From: Clostridia bacterium
GTDB lineage: Bacteria > Bacillota > Clostridia > Oscillospirales > Acutalibacteraceae
Length of the DNA stretch: 64,000 nucleotides
Reading direction: 5' to 3'
NCBI GenBank assembly: GCA_017416345.1
Contig: JAFQCR010000015.1
Span: forward strand, 79,009-143,008
Part shown: positions 26,360-35,703 of the stretch, one piece after another
How the letters are laid out: every line of letters begins with the position of its first letter
Numbering within the stretch: position 1 is the stretch's first letter
Position numbers and translations under genes: made by a program
Notes under the pieces: generated by a model
What the model saw: the letters and a program-made list of their open reading frames with translations, nothing else
Told to the model about the DNA's origin: nothing
The model's database searches: none

Positions 26360-27548
26360 ATAAATCTCCGATATGCTCACGAAAACGCTTTTCCAAATCA
26401 GGTTTTAATTCAAGATTAACCACAGTTTCAACATGCTCGGTATGCGGGAACATATCAACGGGTTGGATTTTTCTGACCCTGTACCCTTTTCGGGTCAAGA
26501 ACGACAAATCTCTTGCTAAGGTCTCGGGATTGCAGGAGATGTAAACTATCTTTTCGGGTGAAAGCTCAACAAGGCAACGCAAAAATTCAAGGCTTGCACC
26601 GGCTCTCGGCGGATCCATTATGACCACGTCATACTTCTCGCCTTTTCTTGCGGCTTTTACCATAAATTTGCCTGCGTCATCCTCGAAAAACTCAATATTT
26701 TTAACACAGTTAAGCTCGGCATTAACCTTTGCATCCTTGACGGCATCGGGGTTAAGCTCAACACCAACCACCGTTTTGGCTTTTTGGGATGCAATGATTC
26801 CGATAGTACCCGTGCCGCAATAAGCATCCAGCACCCTCTCATTACCCGTAAGCCCTGCAAGGTCGATAGCCTTGTTATAAAGCACCTCGGTCTGCGTGGG
26901 GTTGACCTGGTAAAACGCCTTGGGCGAGATTCTGAAACGGAAGCCGCAAAGGTCCTCCTCAATATAGCCGTTGCCGAGCAAAACTCTTGTTTCGTCACCC
27001 AAAACAAGGCTTGTGCGCTTGTTGTTGACGTTCTGCACAACGGTCGTTATCTCGGGATGTCGTGACAAAAGCGCATTAACAAACTGCGATTCCTTCGGAA
27101 ATTCCATCTGCGAGGTCACAAGCACGACCATTATCTCACCACTTGAAAAGCCTCGTTTTATCAGCACGTGGCGCAAAAATCCCTTCATGGTAACGTCATT
27201 AAAGGGACGAAGCTTGAAGCTTTTGAGCAGTTTTCGTACCGTCACGATAATTTCATCGGCCTTTTCGTCCTCGATAAGGCAGTTGTCAACCGGAATGATG
27301 GTATGGGTCGAGGACTGATACACGCCAGAAATTATTTCACCTTTGCGCTCACCGAATGCGGCCTGCACCTTGTTGCGATAATGGTACGGATGCTCCATAC
27401 CGATTATCTCATTGACATGGTGATATTTTCCGAGCAGCTTTATCAGCTTGACCTGCTTAAAGCTCAACTGTTTTTCGTATGTAAGATTTTGTATCTGACA
27501 CCCACCGCATTTTTTACGGTACGGGCATTTTAATTCTTCTTTGTTCAT
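26352..27548 (-). CDS. 23S rRNA (uracil-5-)-methyltransferase, RlmD/RumA family, without TRAM domain
   Basis: 398 residues. It begins directly with a Cys cluster CPYRKKCGGC of the type that holds a 4Fe-4S cluster, then a central substrate domain, then a SAM-binding Rossmann domain (LDAYCGTGTIGI near residue 245, IMDPPRAG) and the catalytic Cys in YISCNPETLARDL near the C-terminus, ending with the HTEHVETVV motif. Unlike its paralogue at 28108-29469 it lacks an N-terminal TRAM RNA-binding domain. It modifies a uracil in 23S rRNA; the target position is unknown. It starts 15 bases after the four-helix-bundle gene. Confidence 0.88.
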   Translation of the reverse strand: MNKEELKCPYRKKCGGCQIQNLTYEKQLSFKQVKLIKLLGKYHHVNEIIGMEHPYHYRNKVQAAFGERKGEIISGVYQSSTHTIIPVDNCLIEDEKADEIIVTVRKLLKSFKLRPFNDVTMKGFLRHVLIKRGFSSGEIMVVLVTSQMEFPKESQFVNALLSRHPEITTVVQNVNNKRTSLVLGDETRVLLGNGYIEEDLCGFRFRISPKAFYQVNPTQTEVLYNKAIDLAGLTGNERVLDAYCGTGTIGIIASQKAKTVVGVELNPDAVKDAKVNAELNCVKNIEFFEDDAGKFMVKAARKGEKYDVVIMDPPRAGASLEFLRCLVELSPEKIVYISCNPETLARDLSFLTRKGYRVRKIQPVDMFPHTEHVETVVNLELKPDLEKRFREHIGDLYE

Positions 27549-27563
27549 TTTGTCCTCTAAAAA

Positions 27564-27917
27564 TCAATTATTATTCTTTGCTGTAGTAATCGATGAAATG
27601 AGCAATTTGCGTATTTTGCTGCATTTAGCAAACAAATCTTTATATTCTTCCTCACTGATAATATGAGTGTCTTTAAACAAGCCCAGCCAATAATCTGTTT
27701 CATAGCATTCCTTCAATGCAATTTGAAACTTATTGATAAAGTCCGCTTTGCTTGCCGCATAGTTGGCTTCGTGGATGTTCGCTCCGATGCTTGTTCCACT
27801 TCGCAATACTTGATTTAATAAAATATTACCTTTTCGTTTTTCTTTAACATCAGTACAAATATTGACAATATCAATTGCAAACTGTTTCGATAAATCAACT
27901 AAAAAATTTTCTTTCAT
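27564..27917 (-). CDS. Four-helix-bundle protein (S23/bAvd-like)
   Basis: 117 residues, all helical by composition. It carries the family hallmark QVLRSGTSIGANIHEANYA at about residues 35-54 and FINKFQIALKECYETDYWL in the third helix. Relatives include S23 proteins encoded in 23S rRNA intervening sequences and the Avd accessory of diversity-generating retroelements. The stand-alone type seen here has no known role. No reverse transcriptase is nearby. It starts after GAGGACTTACC, about ten bases from a hairpin array, and sits between two rRNA methyltransferase paralogues. A mobile or nucleic-acid-related role is possible but inferred. Confidence 0.88.
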   Translation of the reverse strand: MKENFLVDLSKQFAIDIVNICTDVKEKRKGNILLNQVLRSGTSIGANIHEANYAASKADFINKFQIALKECYETDYWLGLFKDTHIISEEEYKDLFAKCSKIRKLLISSITTAKNNN

Positions 27918-27941
27918 GGTAAGTCCTCATGATTAATGATT

Positions 27942-28152
27942 TGACACTACGTGTCATGAATTGAAGCCTACTGCTTCATGATTTCTCGTCAGCGTTCCGC
28001 CTCCTCCATGAATTGAATTGCGCGTTCAACCTTATGCGCCCGCAGGCGCAATTCATGGCGAAGCCAATTCATGAGTGCGTCGCACTCAATTCATGCGCTT
28101 GCGCAATTCATTGTTGAAACAATTGTTTGTTCAAGCAAACAATTGTTTCAAC
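27942..28152. repeat. Hairpin array with ATTCAT linkers between the second RlmD gene and the four-helix-bundle gene
   Basis: Seven stem-loops of unrelated stem sequence: TGACAC/GTGTCA (27942-27956), TGAAGC/GCTTCA (27962-27978), TGCGCC/GGCGCA (28035-28050), TGGC/GCCA (28056-28066), TGAGTGCG/CGCACTCA (28072-28088), TGCGC/GCGCA (28094-28105) and a 17-bp stem (28113-28152). The linker ATTCAT recurs exactly at 28051, 28067, 28089 and 28106, with inverted TGAATT forms at 27957 and near 28008. The 17-bp stem includes the 3' end of the methyltransferase gene. No T tract follows on either strand. Confidence 0.8.
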
Positions 28153-29469
28153 ATGTCCTGTTCTTGGGAACATATCAAAGGTTGCGGCTTTTACGGTATC
28201 ATAGCCGTGTTCCTTGAACAGCCTGCAATCTCTGGCCAAGGTTGCAGGGTCGCAGGAAACGTAAACAACACGGTCAGGTGCAAAGTCTTGGGTTATAGTT
28301 GCGATAAGCTCGGCGTCACAGCCCTTTCTCGGTGGGTCAACTATGATAACATCGGGCTTGATGCCGTCGTTTTTCAGCTTTTCGGCGGCCTTGGCGGCAT
28401 CACCGCAGAAAAACTCGGCATTTTCAAAGCCGTTCTCAATTGCGTTGTGTTTAGCATCGGTGACAGCCTCGGGAATTATCTCAACGCCGATTATTTTTTT
28501 GGCACTTTCAGCCATTGAAAGGCCTATAGTACCTGCGCCGCAATAAAGGTCAAGCACCGTTTTACCGTCAGGTTCGGCATATTCAGCGGCCTTTTCATAG
28601 AGCTTTTCGGCAACGTCGTGGTTGACCTGATAAAACGACAACGGATTGATTCTGACCTTAACACCGCACAAAATATCGGTAATATGGTCATCGCCATACA
28701 AGGTCACACATTTTTGACCCATAATTACGTTGGTCTTGTCCTTGTTCACGTTAAGCACGACCGATTTAAGGTCGTCACGGAAAACCGATTTCATCTGCTC
28801 TACAAATTCATCGGATTTCGGCAAAGAATCACCGTTCACAACAAGGCAGACCATTATCTCCCCCGTCACCACAGCTTTTCTGAAATAAATATGACGGATA
28901 AGCCCCTTATGCGTTTCTTCGTCATAAATTGATATGTTGTTTTTGAGCAAAAACTCCTTAAATACCGCAACAGCCTTGGAAAACTCTGTGGGTTGCAGAG
29001 CGCAATCGGGACAGTCAATAACACGGTGGCTATGACCTGCGAAGAATCCTATCTTAAGCTCCCCTTTTTCCAAGCTAACAGGGTACTGTGCCTTGTTGCG
29101 GTAGCCAACGGTGGCAAGACCAACAATAGGTTCAAACTCGGGGTCTACGCCGCCGATACGTTTCAGATTGTTTTTAACGTTATTTTCTTTGATCAGCAGC
29201 TCGGTTTTATAATCAATATGCCTGAAGCTGCAGCCGCCGCATTTGGGGTAAGAAAGACAAGCGGCATCCACCCTGTTTTTTGACGGTGTGATGATGCTGT
29301 GAATTTTTGCAAAAGCACAGTTGGGCTTGACCTTTAAAATATGTGCTTCAACCTCATCACCCGTGACGGCGGAATCGACAAAAACGGTCAGACCGTCAAT
29401 TTTGCCGACACCTGCACCCTGCAGGGTCGTATCAATGATTTTTAAATTTACAATGTCATTCTTTTTCAT
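28108..29469 (-). CDS. rlmD: 23S rRNA (uracil-5-)-methyltransferase, RlmD/RumA family, with TRAM domain
   Basis: 453 residues. Order: TRAM RNA-binding domain (about residues 1-57), 4Fe-4S-type Cys cluster (CLSYPKCGGC), SAM-binding domain with LDLYCGAGTIGL, VDPPRKGCDAEL, and the catalytic Cys in VYVSCDPATLARDC. The conserved family C-terminus GHVETIV is followed by the odd tail CLNKQLFQQ. That tail is encoded by the loop and inverted copy of the codons for HVETIV, so the gene appears extended by a foldback event. The ATG at 29469 has AAAGGA upstream. It lies upstream of the four-helix-bundle gene and the TRAM-less paralogue. Confidence 0.92.
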   Translation of the reverse strand: MKKNDIVNLKIIDTTLQGAGVGKIDGLTVFVDSAVTGDEVEAHILKVKPNCAFAKIHSIITPSKNRVDAACLSYPKCGGCSFRHIDYKTELLIKENNVKNNLKRIGGVDPEFEPIVGLATVGYRNKAQYPVSLEKGELKIGFFAGHSHRVIDCPDCALQPTEFSKAVAVFKEFLLKNNISIYDEETHKGLIRHIYFRKAVVTGEIMVCLVVNGDSLPKSDEFVEQMKSVFRDDLKSVVLNVNKDKTNVIMGQKCVTLYGDDHITDILCGVKVRINPLSFYQVNHDVAEKLYEKAAEYAEPDGKTVLDLYCGAGTIGLSMAESAKKIIGVEIIPEAVTDAKHNAIENGFENAEFFCGDAAKAAEKLKNDGIKPDVIIVDPPRKGCDAELIATITQDFAPDRVVYVSCDPATLARDCRLFKEHGYDTVKAATFDMFPRTGHVETIVCLNKQLFQQ

Positions 29470-29532
29470 AAAAAATCCTTTGAATAAATGAAAATAACGG
29501 GTCAAAAATAAATACGAAAAGGAGTGATAAAA

Positions 29533-29775
29533 ATGTTTGATAAGATCTGTCTTATTCTTTTGATCATCGGCGGACTCAACTGGGGCAGTATCGGTCTTTT
29601 CCAGTTTGACCTTGTGGCCTGGGCATTCGGCGGTCAGGATGCACTTTTCAGCCGAATCGTCTACACACTTGTAGCCTTGTCGGCAGTTTGGTGCATTTCC
29701 CTTCTCTTCAGAGACAACACCGAAGCAGGCGACAGCAACGATATGGATATGCCGATGGCAAGCGGTTCACATTAA
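29533..29775 (+). CDS. DUF378 family small membrane protein
   Basis: 80 residues with two membrane helices. It matches the DUF378 pattern KICLILLIIGGLNWGSIGLF, then FDLVAWAFGG and a second helix RIVYTLVALSAVWCISLLF, with a short acidic tail. Function unknown. The ATG at 29533 is preceded by GGAGTGATAA. A lone plus-strand gene between two minus-strand blocks, divergent from the methyltransferase gene, with a dispersed repeat after it. Confidence 0.85.
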   Translation: MFDKICLILLIIGGLNWGSIGLFQFDLVAWAFGGQDALFSRIVYTLVALSAVWCISLLFRDNTEAGDSNDMDMPMASGSH

Positions 29776-29850
29776 AATCCCCCAGCCAAACACTGCGTGT
29801 TTGCCAGCCCCCTTTAGTCAAGGGGGCCTTTTATTATCATCGCTTGCGGT
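29776..29850. repeat. Dispersed intergenic repeat after the DUF378 gene
   Basis: CCCCCAGCC, hairpin CAAACAC-TGC-GTGTTTG (about 29788-29804), GCCCCCTT..AAGGGGGC and TTTTATTATC. The pairing CCCCCTT/AAGGGGG followed by TTTT makes a plausible plus-strand terminator for DUF378. The wording is of the type repeated between genes in related Clostridia. Confidence 0.5.
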
Positions 29851-29855
29851 CGCGA

Positions 29856-31751
29856 CTATCTTTTAGGCTCCCATCTTCCTTTGGCTTTAAAGACCTTGGC
29901 TTTTTGAGGCTTACCCTTTTGCGGCTTGCGACCGTTATTTTGGGTCGGTTTATTGCCGTAGCCCGGTGCATTGATAAGGCAATCGGGTCCATTGCCTATA
30001 AGGTCGGTTCGGCCGCAGTCTTTCAGTGCCTTTAACACAATAGCTTTATTTTCGGGCTTAAAATACTGCAACAAAGCCCTTTGCTCGGCTTTTTGGGACG
30101 GCGTTTTGGGAACAAACACACGCTCCATTGTATAAGGGTCAAGCTCGGTATAGTACATACAGGTCGAGATCGTACCGGGTGTTGGGTAAAAATCCTGCAC
30201 CTGTTCGGGACGCATTTTGTTTTGCTTCAAGAAAAGCGCAAGCTCAATGGCATCAGACATTCGGCAACCGGGGTGGCTTGACATAAGATACGGCACAAGG
30301 TATTGCTCCTTGCCTATCTGCTTGGTAATACTATAAAATCTTTTGACAAATCTGCGGTAGGTTTCGATATGCGGTTTACCCATTTTATCAAGCACCGCAT
30401 CCGAGCAATGCTCGGGCGCAACCTTTAGCTGACCGCTTACGTGGTGCTCAACCAGCTCACGGAAAAACTCGTCGTTTTTATCCTCCAAAAGATAGTCAAA
30501 ACGGATTCCCGAACGGATAAAAACCTTTTTAACACCTTTGATTGCTCTTATCTTTCGGAGCATTTGGAGGTATTCGGTGTGGTCACATTCAAGGTTTTTG
30601 CAGGGTGTGGGAGCGAGACATTTTTTGCCCTTGCAAAGCCCCTTTTCTATCTGCTTTTGGCAGGATACCTGACGGAAATTTGCAGTAGGGCCGCCGACAT
30701 CATGGATATAGCCCTTAAAATGAGGATTCTCGGTCAGCAATTTCACCTCGTCAAGCACCGACTGCTCACTTCTTGTTGCGATCTGACGGCCCTGGTGATA
30801 CGCAATTGAACAGAAGTTGCACGCACCGAAGCAGCCACGGTTATGAGTGACCGAAAACTCGACCTCTTTTATGGCAGGAACACCGCCTAAAGCCTCATAT
30901 TTGGGGTGGTAATATCTCATATAAGGCAAAGCATAAACCGCATCCAATTCCTCAGTAGTCAGTACACGCATAGGTTTATTCTGAACAACATAAACGTTGC
31001 CGTGCTTTTGAACGATACGCTTGCCTCTTACAGCATCCTGTTCATCGTATTCGATTCTGCAGGCTGTTGCATAATGGTGCTTTGACTGCCTGCAATCCTC
31101 AAAAGACGGCACGGTCAAGGCATTTATTCCGACAACCGAATCGGTTTTATAAACCGTTCCGTCAATGTCGGTCAAGGTACTGATATGCTCGCCGTTGTTC
31201 AATCTGTCGGCAATCTCTTTTGTCTGCAATTCGCCCATACCAAAGCTCAAAAGGTCGGCATCGGAATCAATAATGACCGACGGCATAACGCTGTCCGACC
31301 AATAGTCATAATGAGCAAAACGGCGCAGAGAAGCCTCTACGCCGCCGATTATCAGCGGAATATCACCGTACACCCTTCTTACAAGCCTTGAATAGACCGT
31401 TACTGCGCGGTCGGGACGAAGTCCTGCTTTGGCACCCGGAGAATACATATCCTCACTTCTGGGCTTTTTGGCGGCGGTATAGTGCGCCACCATGGAGTCG
31501 ATATTACCCGAATTGACCATAAATCCCAAACGGGGACGGCCAAATTCAGTAATACTTTCCTCATTTTTCCAATCGGGCTGTGCGATGATACCGACCCTAT
31601 ATCCGTTGTTTTCAAGCACACGGGATATAATGGCCGTGCCAAAGGAAGGATGGTCGACATAAGCGTCACCCGTTACGATGACGAAATCGACCTCATCCCA
31701 ACCTCTGGATTCCATATCTTTTCTGTTTACGGGAAGAAAACCGTTATTCAT
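29856..31751 (-). CDS. YgiQ family radical SAM protein
   Basis: 631 residues. An N-terminal UPF0313 domain ([20 protein letters not shown]) is followed by the radical SAM core with 4Fe-4S Cys motif CFGACNFC near residue 310, then a C-terminal region ending in a basic tail ([17 protein letters not shown]). Additional Cys-rich stretches ([19 protein letters not shown]) are present. The reaction is unknown. The start overlaps the ftsK stop by 8 bases, indicating translational coupling to the DNA translocase. Confidence 0.93.
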   Translation of the reverse strand: MNNGFLPVNRKDMESRGWDEVDFVIVTGDAYVDHPSFGTAIISRVLENNGYRVGIIAQPDWKNEESITEFGRPRLGFMVNSGNIDSMVAHYTAAKKPRSEDMYSPGAKAGLRPDRAVTVYSRLVRRVYGDIPLIIGGVEASLRRFAHYDYWSDSVMPSVIIDSDADLLSFGMGELQTKEIADRLNNGEHISTLTDIDGTVYKTDSVVGINALTVPSFEDCRQSKHHYATACRIEYDEQDAVRGKRIVQKHGNVYVVQNKPMRVLTTEELDAVYALPYMRYYHPKYEALGGVPAIKEVEFSVTHNRGCFGACNFCSIAYHQGRQIATRSEQSVLDEVKLLTENPHFKGYIHDVGGPTANFRQVSCQKQIEKGLCKGKKCLAPTPCKNLECDHTEYLQMLRKIRAIKGVKKVFIRSGIRFDYLLEDKNDEFFRELVEHHVSGQLKVAPEHCSDAVLDKMGKPHIETYRRFVKRFYSITKQIGKEQYLVPYLMSSHPGCRMSDAIELALFLKQNKMRPEQVQDFYPTPGTISTCMYYTELDPYTMERVFVPKTPSQKAEQRALLQYFKPENKAIVLKALKDCGRTDLIGNGPDCLINAPGYGNKPTQNNGRKPQKGKPQKAKVFKAKGRWEPKR

Positions 31752-34230
31752 TATCCGAACTACCTGCTTTTTTCTCTAACCATTGTTCCTTTGTGATGAG
31801 TACCTGACGGGGCTTGGAGCCTTCGTACGGACCTACGACTCCTCTCTCCTCCATCATATCAACGATACGTGCGGCACGGGCATAACCGAGCTTCAGCTTA
31901 CGCTGGAGCAACGAGGTCGAAGCCTGTCCCATATCGATAACGCACTCGATGGCGGCATCAAGCATCGGATCACCGTCATCGTCAACAGCATCCTCGGGCA
32001 GACCGCTCTTGGCGGCCTTTTCCTTGGCGGCCTGACGCTCGATCTCCTGAATGACATCCTCGTCATACTCGTTTCTGTGGTCGGACTTAAGGTACTGAAC
32101 GACCTTTTCAACCTCTGAATCACTAACAAAGCAACCCTGGATACGCTCGGGCTTGATGGCACCCGTCGGGAAGAACAGCATATCACCCTTACCCATCAGC
32201 TTTTCGGCACCGCCGACGTCAATGATGGTACGGCTATCGACCTGCGAAGAAACTGCAAAAGCGATTCGGGTGGGAATATTGGCCTTGATAAGACCGGTAA
32301 CAACGTCAACCGACGGACGCTGTGTTGCAACTATCAAATAGATACCGGCGGCACGTGCCTTTTGAGCCAGGCGGCAGATAGAATCCTCAACCTCGCCGGG
32401 TGCGGTCATCATAAGGTCGGCAAGCTCGTCGATGATAATGACCATCTGCGGCATCTTCATAAGGTCGTCACGCTTCTCGGCAAGCTCGTTAAAGCCTGCG
32501 ATATTACGTACATCATTTTCCGCAAACAGTTTATATCGCTTTTCCATTTCAAGAACAGCCCAACCTAAGGCACCTGCGGCCTTTCTGGGGTCGGTCACAA
32601 CGGGGACGATAAGATGCGGAATACCGTTATATATGCCCAATTCAACAACCTTGGGGTCGATAAGCAAAAGCTTTACCTCATCGGGAGTAGCCTTGAAAAG
32701 GATACTCATAATGATAGAGTTGATACATACCGATTTACCCGAGCCCGTAGCACCTGCGATAAGTCCGTGGGGCATTTTGGCGATATCGGCCACCCTCTGT
32801 TCACCCGAAATATCCTTACCGAGCGCAACAGAAAGCTTGGATTTTGAACTTGAGAAGACCTGCGAATCAATGATCTCACGGATCTTTACGATGCTGGTAT
32901 TCTTGTTGGGGACCTCAATACCTACGGCAGGCTTATTGGGGATAGGTGCCTCGATTCTGACACCTGCGGTAGCAAGGTTCAGAGCGATATCATCAGAAAG
33001 ATTGGTTATCTTGCTGATCTTGACACCTGCGGCAGGCTGAAGCTCGTATCGGGTGACCGAAGGACCTCGGCTGATGTTGATTATCCTTGATTCAACACCA
33101 AAGCTGCGGAGCGTGTCGACCAGCAAGGTAGCGGTCGATTCAAGCTCGGCAGTAATATTTTTGGCACTTTCGGCCGAAGGCTCCGACAGCAAGGAAACGG
33201 GAGGATATTTGTATTCCTTTGAACCGGTATCAAACGAAATTGCGCTACCCTCGGGCACCTCAAAGGTCATCGGCTTTGCTTTTGAATCGGCATCGGAATT
33301 AACTTTGTTAATAATATCGGAAACATCACCGTTACCGTTTTCGGGAGCGGTGTTTTCAGCGGCCGCCTCTTCGTCGGCACGCTTGGAAATTGCCTCGGCA
33401 GTAGACTCGACGGTCGGCTTGGGAGGAATGGGCTTGGAGGGCTTCTGACCGGGACGGATATCGACGCTCATTTCGTCGCTGTCAAGGTCACGGTATTTTT
33501 TGACGACCTCCTCCTGCTGTTCCTCTATGGATCTCGGTTGTTCCTCCTCGGGCTGAGGCTCATCACCGTCAAGCGGAATATCAACATTGACCTTACCCTT
33601 TTTGCGCTCCATATGATGCTCGTAAGCATCCTCGGCAACCTGTTCGATCTTCTTGACAGGCTTGCTGACCGCCTTGAACAGCGAAATAAGTGTTGTTCCG
33701 GTCATCAGCATCAAGGTGGTAAGCACAAGGATAAGACAAACTATCCATGCACCGGGAGATTTGAACAACGCAAACATCGGGAAGCCGAGCAAAGCTCCGA
33801 AAACGCCGGTCGAAGCGTGTCCCTTATCCCAAGCAACGGAAAAGCTTTCGGAATAGTTTTTAACATCGGGCGCAATGGACAGAATATGTACAAACGCCGA
33901 AACCAAAAACACAAACACAGCCAGCTCAACAATACGCACAAGCGCTTTGCCCTTAAGCTTGTCCAATGCGAGGAACACGGCCGCAACACCCAAAAGAATG
34001 GGCGCTAAATAGCCGAAGAAGCCAAAAAGTCCAAGCACAAAATTATGCATGGCAAGCCAACCGCCCTCACCCTTGATGATGGCAGCCAGCAGCAAAAGCA
34101 CAGCCGACATAAACATTATGACCGAAGCAACGTGCCTTTTGGCAGAAGAGGAATTCTGATTTTCCTCCGGTTTCTTGGGTGCGGTATTGCCCGTTCCCTT
34201 CTTGGTTGAATTGTTCTTTTTCTTTGCCAT
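31744..34230 (-). CDS. ftsK: DNA translocase FtsK/SpoIIIE
   Basis: 828 residues. Four membrane helices (about residues 35-185), a proline- and acid-rich linker, then the motor: Walker [15 protein letters not shown] near residue 480, Walker [14 protein letters not shown], and a C-terminal winged-helix gamma domain ([17 protein letters not shown], then [11 protein letters not shown]) that reads orientation sequences. It pumps chromosomal DNA through the division or sporulation septum. The start has AAAGGAG upstream. The tepA gene lies 44 bases upstream and ygiQ overlaps downstream. Confidence 0.96.
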   Translation of the reverse strand: MAKKKNNSTKKGTGNTAPKKPEENQNSSSAKRHVASVIMFMSAVLLLLAAIIKGEGGWLAMHNFVLGLFGFFGYLAPILLGVAAVFLALDKLKGKALVRIVELAVFVFLVSAFVHILSIAPDVKNYSESFSVAWDKGHASTGVFGALLGFPMFALFKSPGAWIVCLILVLTTLMLMTGTTLISLFKAVSKPVKKIEQVAEDAYEHHMERKKGKVNVDIPLDGDEPQPEEEQPRSIEEQQEEVVKKYRDLDSDEMSVDIRPGQKPSKPIPPKPTVESTAEAISKRADEEAAAENTAPENGNGDVSDIINKVNSDADSKAKPMTFEVPEGSAISFDTGSKEYKYPPVSLLSEPSAESAKNITAELESTATLLVDTLRSFGVESRIINISRGPSVTRYELQPAAGVKISKITNLSDDIALNLATAGVRIEAPIPNKPAVGIEVPNKNTSIVKIREIIDSQVFSSSKSKLSVALGKDISGEQRVADIAKMPHGLIAGATGSGKSVCINSIIMSILFKATPDEVKLLLIDPKVVELGIYNGIPHLIVPVVTDPRKAAGALGWAVLEMEKRYKLFAENDVRNIAGFNELAEKRDDLMKMPQMVIIIDELADLMMTAPGEVEDSICRLAQKARAAGIYLIVATQRPSVDVVTGLIKANIPTRIAFAVSSQVDSRTIIDVGGAEKLMGKGDMLFFPTGAIKPERIQGCFVSDSEVEKVVQYLKSDHRNEYDEDVIQEIERQAAKEKAAKSGLPEDAVDDDGDPMLDAAIECVIDMGQASTSLLQRKLKLGYARAARIVDMMEERGVVGPYEGSKPRQVLITKEQWLEKKAGSSDNE

Positions 34231-34274
34231 TATGTAACTCCTTTAACTCTCAAAAAAATATGTACAAGGCGTGT

Positions 34275-34982
34275 TCACGCCTTTTCTATCATACTGTACA
34301 GCTCACCGATAACATCGGACAGCGACCCGATCTTATCGATAAGTCCGCATTCTACCGCCATTTTGCCGTCCAATACAGTACCCATATCGGTGGTAAGCTC
34401 GTCGGTGTTCATCATAAATCCCGAAAACCTTTCCTCCGTGATATTGGAATTTGTGACTACAAAATCGGTTATGCGCTTTTGCATTCTTTCAAAATAATTG
34501 AGCGTTTGCGGAACACCCAAAACCAGTCCCGTTGTTCTTACGGGATGCACCGTCATGGTAGCCGACGGCACTATAAACGAGCACTTGGCCGACACAGCCA
34601 ACGGCACTCCGATCGAATGACCGCCGCCAAGCACCAGCGACACGGTAGGCTTGCTCATACCGCTTATCATCTCGGCTAAAGCAAGTCCCGCTTCAACATC
34701 GCCGCCAACTGTGTTGAGCACTATAAGCATTCCCTCGATCTTCGGGTCCTGCTCAACCGCAACGAGCTGAGGTATAACGTGCTCATATTTGGTGGTCTTG
34801 GTATCGGGAGGAAGTACTCCGTGACCCTCGATCTGACCTATTACGGTCAAACAATGGATGCAATGCTTACCGCCCTCGGGTGTAACGGCACCCGATTGCC
34901 TGATCTGCTCCCAAACACCGTCAGAGCCGTTATTCAAACCGCTGTTTTCACCGTTTTCGGTATTGTTTTTCTTGTCAGACAT
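34275..34982 (-). CDS. tepA: ClpP-class protease, TepA family
   Basis: 235 residues. ClpP-fold domain with the catalytic Ser in GGGHSIGVPLAVS near residue 135 and a His in MTVHPVR about 25 residues later. The N-terminus is Asn-rich and low-complexity. B. subtilis TepA was linked to protein secretion and degradation of spore proteins on germination. The family often precedes ftsK/spoIIIE, as here. The start is the ATG at 34982; a TTG one codon earlier is possible. Confidence 0.88.
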   Translation of the reverse strand: MSDKKNNTENGENSGLNNGSDGVWEQIRQSGAVTPEGGKHCIHCLTVIGQIEGHGVLPPDTKTTKYEHVIPQLVAVEQDPKIEGMLIVLNTVGGDVEAGLALAEMISGMSKPTVSLVLGGGHSIGVPLAVSAKCSFIVPSATMTVHPVRTTGLVLGVPQTLNYFERMQKRITDFVVTNSNITEERFSGFMMNTDELTTDMGTVLDGKMAVECGLIDKIGSLSDVIGELYSMIEKA

Positions 34983-35120
34983 CAATATCCACCCTCAAAT
35001 AGTGATTTATTGATATCATTCCACAAAATACACACAATTATACATCATTAGAATACCACAAATTGTGGCGCAATTCAAGAACTATTTACTATTATTTATA
35101 ATAAATATAATAAAATACAC

Positions 35121-35648
35121 CTATTTGGGCTCTTTAAATATCACTCCGTAGGTATCGCATACGGTCTTAGCAAAAATGACAGCGGTTTTATAGATATTTT
35201 CCACCATATCGCATACTCCGGCACTCGACGGGAAACGTATATTTTCCATTATAACGGGTGATATTTTTTTGAGCGGATGATAGTCGTATAAAGCATTGAC
35301 AAATACGATCCTACCCGTGGAATTTTCCCGTTCTTTACGAAGTCTTGAGGCCAACCTGAACGAAACCGAACCCGAATCGGTCGAGTCGGTATAAATATTG
35401 AAAAGCTCGGCAGACTTTTCTTTTGCGCAGGAAAACGAAGGCACGTATACAATATTCTCTTTATCATTTCCGATAATACTGTATTCCCTCTCAAAGCCCG
35501 AAGGCCGAACGGTGCTACACTTGATGCCGTTGTACCGTAATGCACCGACCAAAAAAGGTATATAAACTTCCAAAACCTCACTCATAAGCCGTGAATCGGC
35601 ACAAAGCGAGGAATCCTCAAACCCTTCTAATATCAATACTGAAATCAC
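35121..35648 (-). CDS. Hypothetical protein
   Basis: 175 residues, not confidently assigned. It begins VISVLILEGFEDSS and contains YIPFLVGALRYNGIKCSTVRP, SVSFRLASRLRKERENSTGRIVFVNALYDYHPLKK in pieces, and ends KTVCDTYGVIFKEP. The ending resembles that of cell-wall amidases (ICEYFGV-PYKEP-like), but the amidase His and Glu metal ligands are absent, so a degenerate or distant relative is only a guess. I place the start at GTG 35648, because GGAGGT lies seven bases upstream; an in-frame ATG at 35663 would fall inside the ribosome-site hairpin. It lies downstream of clpC on the same strand. Confidence 0.6.
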   Translation of the reverse strand: MISVLILEGFEDSSLCADSRLMSEVLEVYIPFLVGALRYNGIKCSTVRPSGFEREYSIIGNDKENIVYVPSFSCAKEKSAELFNIYTDSTDSGSVSFRLASRLRKERENSTGRIVFVNALYDYHPLKKISPVIMENIRFPSSAGVCDMVENIYKTAVIFAKTVCDTYGVIFKEPK

Positions 35649-35650
35649 AA

Positions 35651-35687
35651 AGACCACCTCCATACATTGTATGAAGGCGGTCTTATT
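35651..35687 (-). terminator. Hairpin after clpC that encloses the next gene's ribosome-binding site
   Basis: A 16-pair stem with two G-U pairs: AAGACCGCCTTCATAC against GTATGGAGGTGGTCTT, loop AAT. The 3' arm contains GGAGGTGG, the likely ribosome site of the hypothetical gene. Only TTTG follows, so it is a weak terminator and perhaps a translational lock. Confidence 0.55.
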
Positions 35688-35703
35688 TTGTTATTTTACG
35701 GCA

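Noticed and set aside
27564-27917. Diversity-generating retroelement with an Avd protein
   Set aside because: No reverse transcriptase, template repeat or variable repeat is found nearby. Only the bundle protein is present.
27564-27917. S23 gene inside a 23S rRNA intervening sequence
   Set aside because: No rRNA sequence flanks it; both neighbours are protein-coding.
27942-28152. CRISPR array
   Set aside because: Repeats are only six bases, units vary in length, and the intervening parts are palindromic. No cas genes are present.
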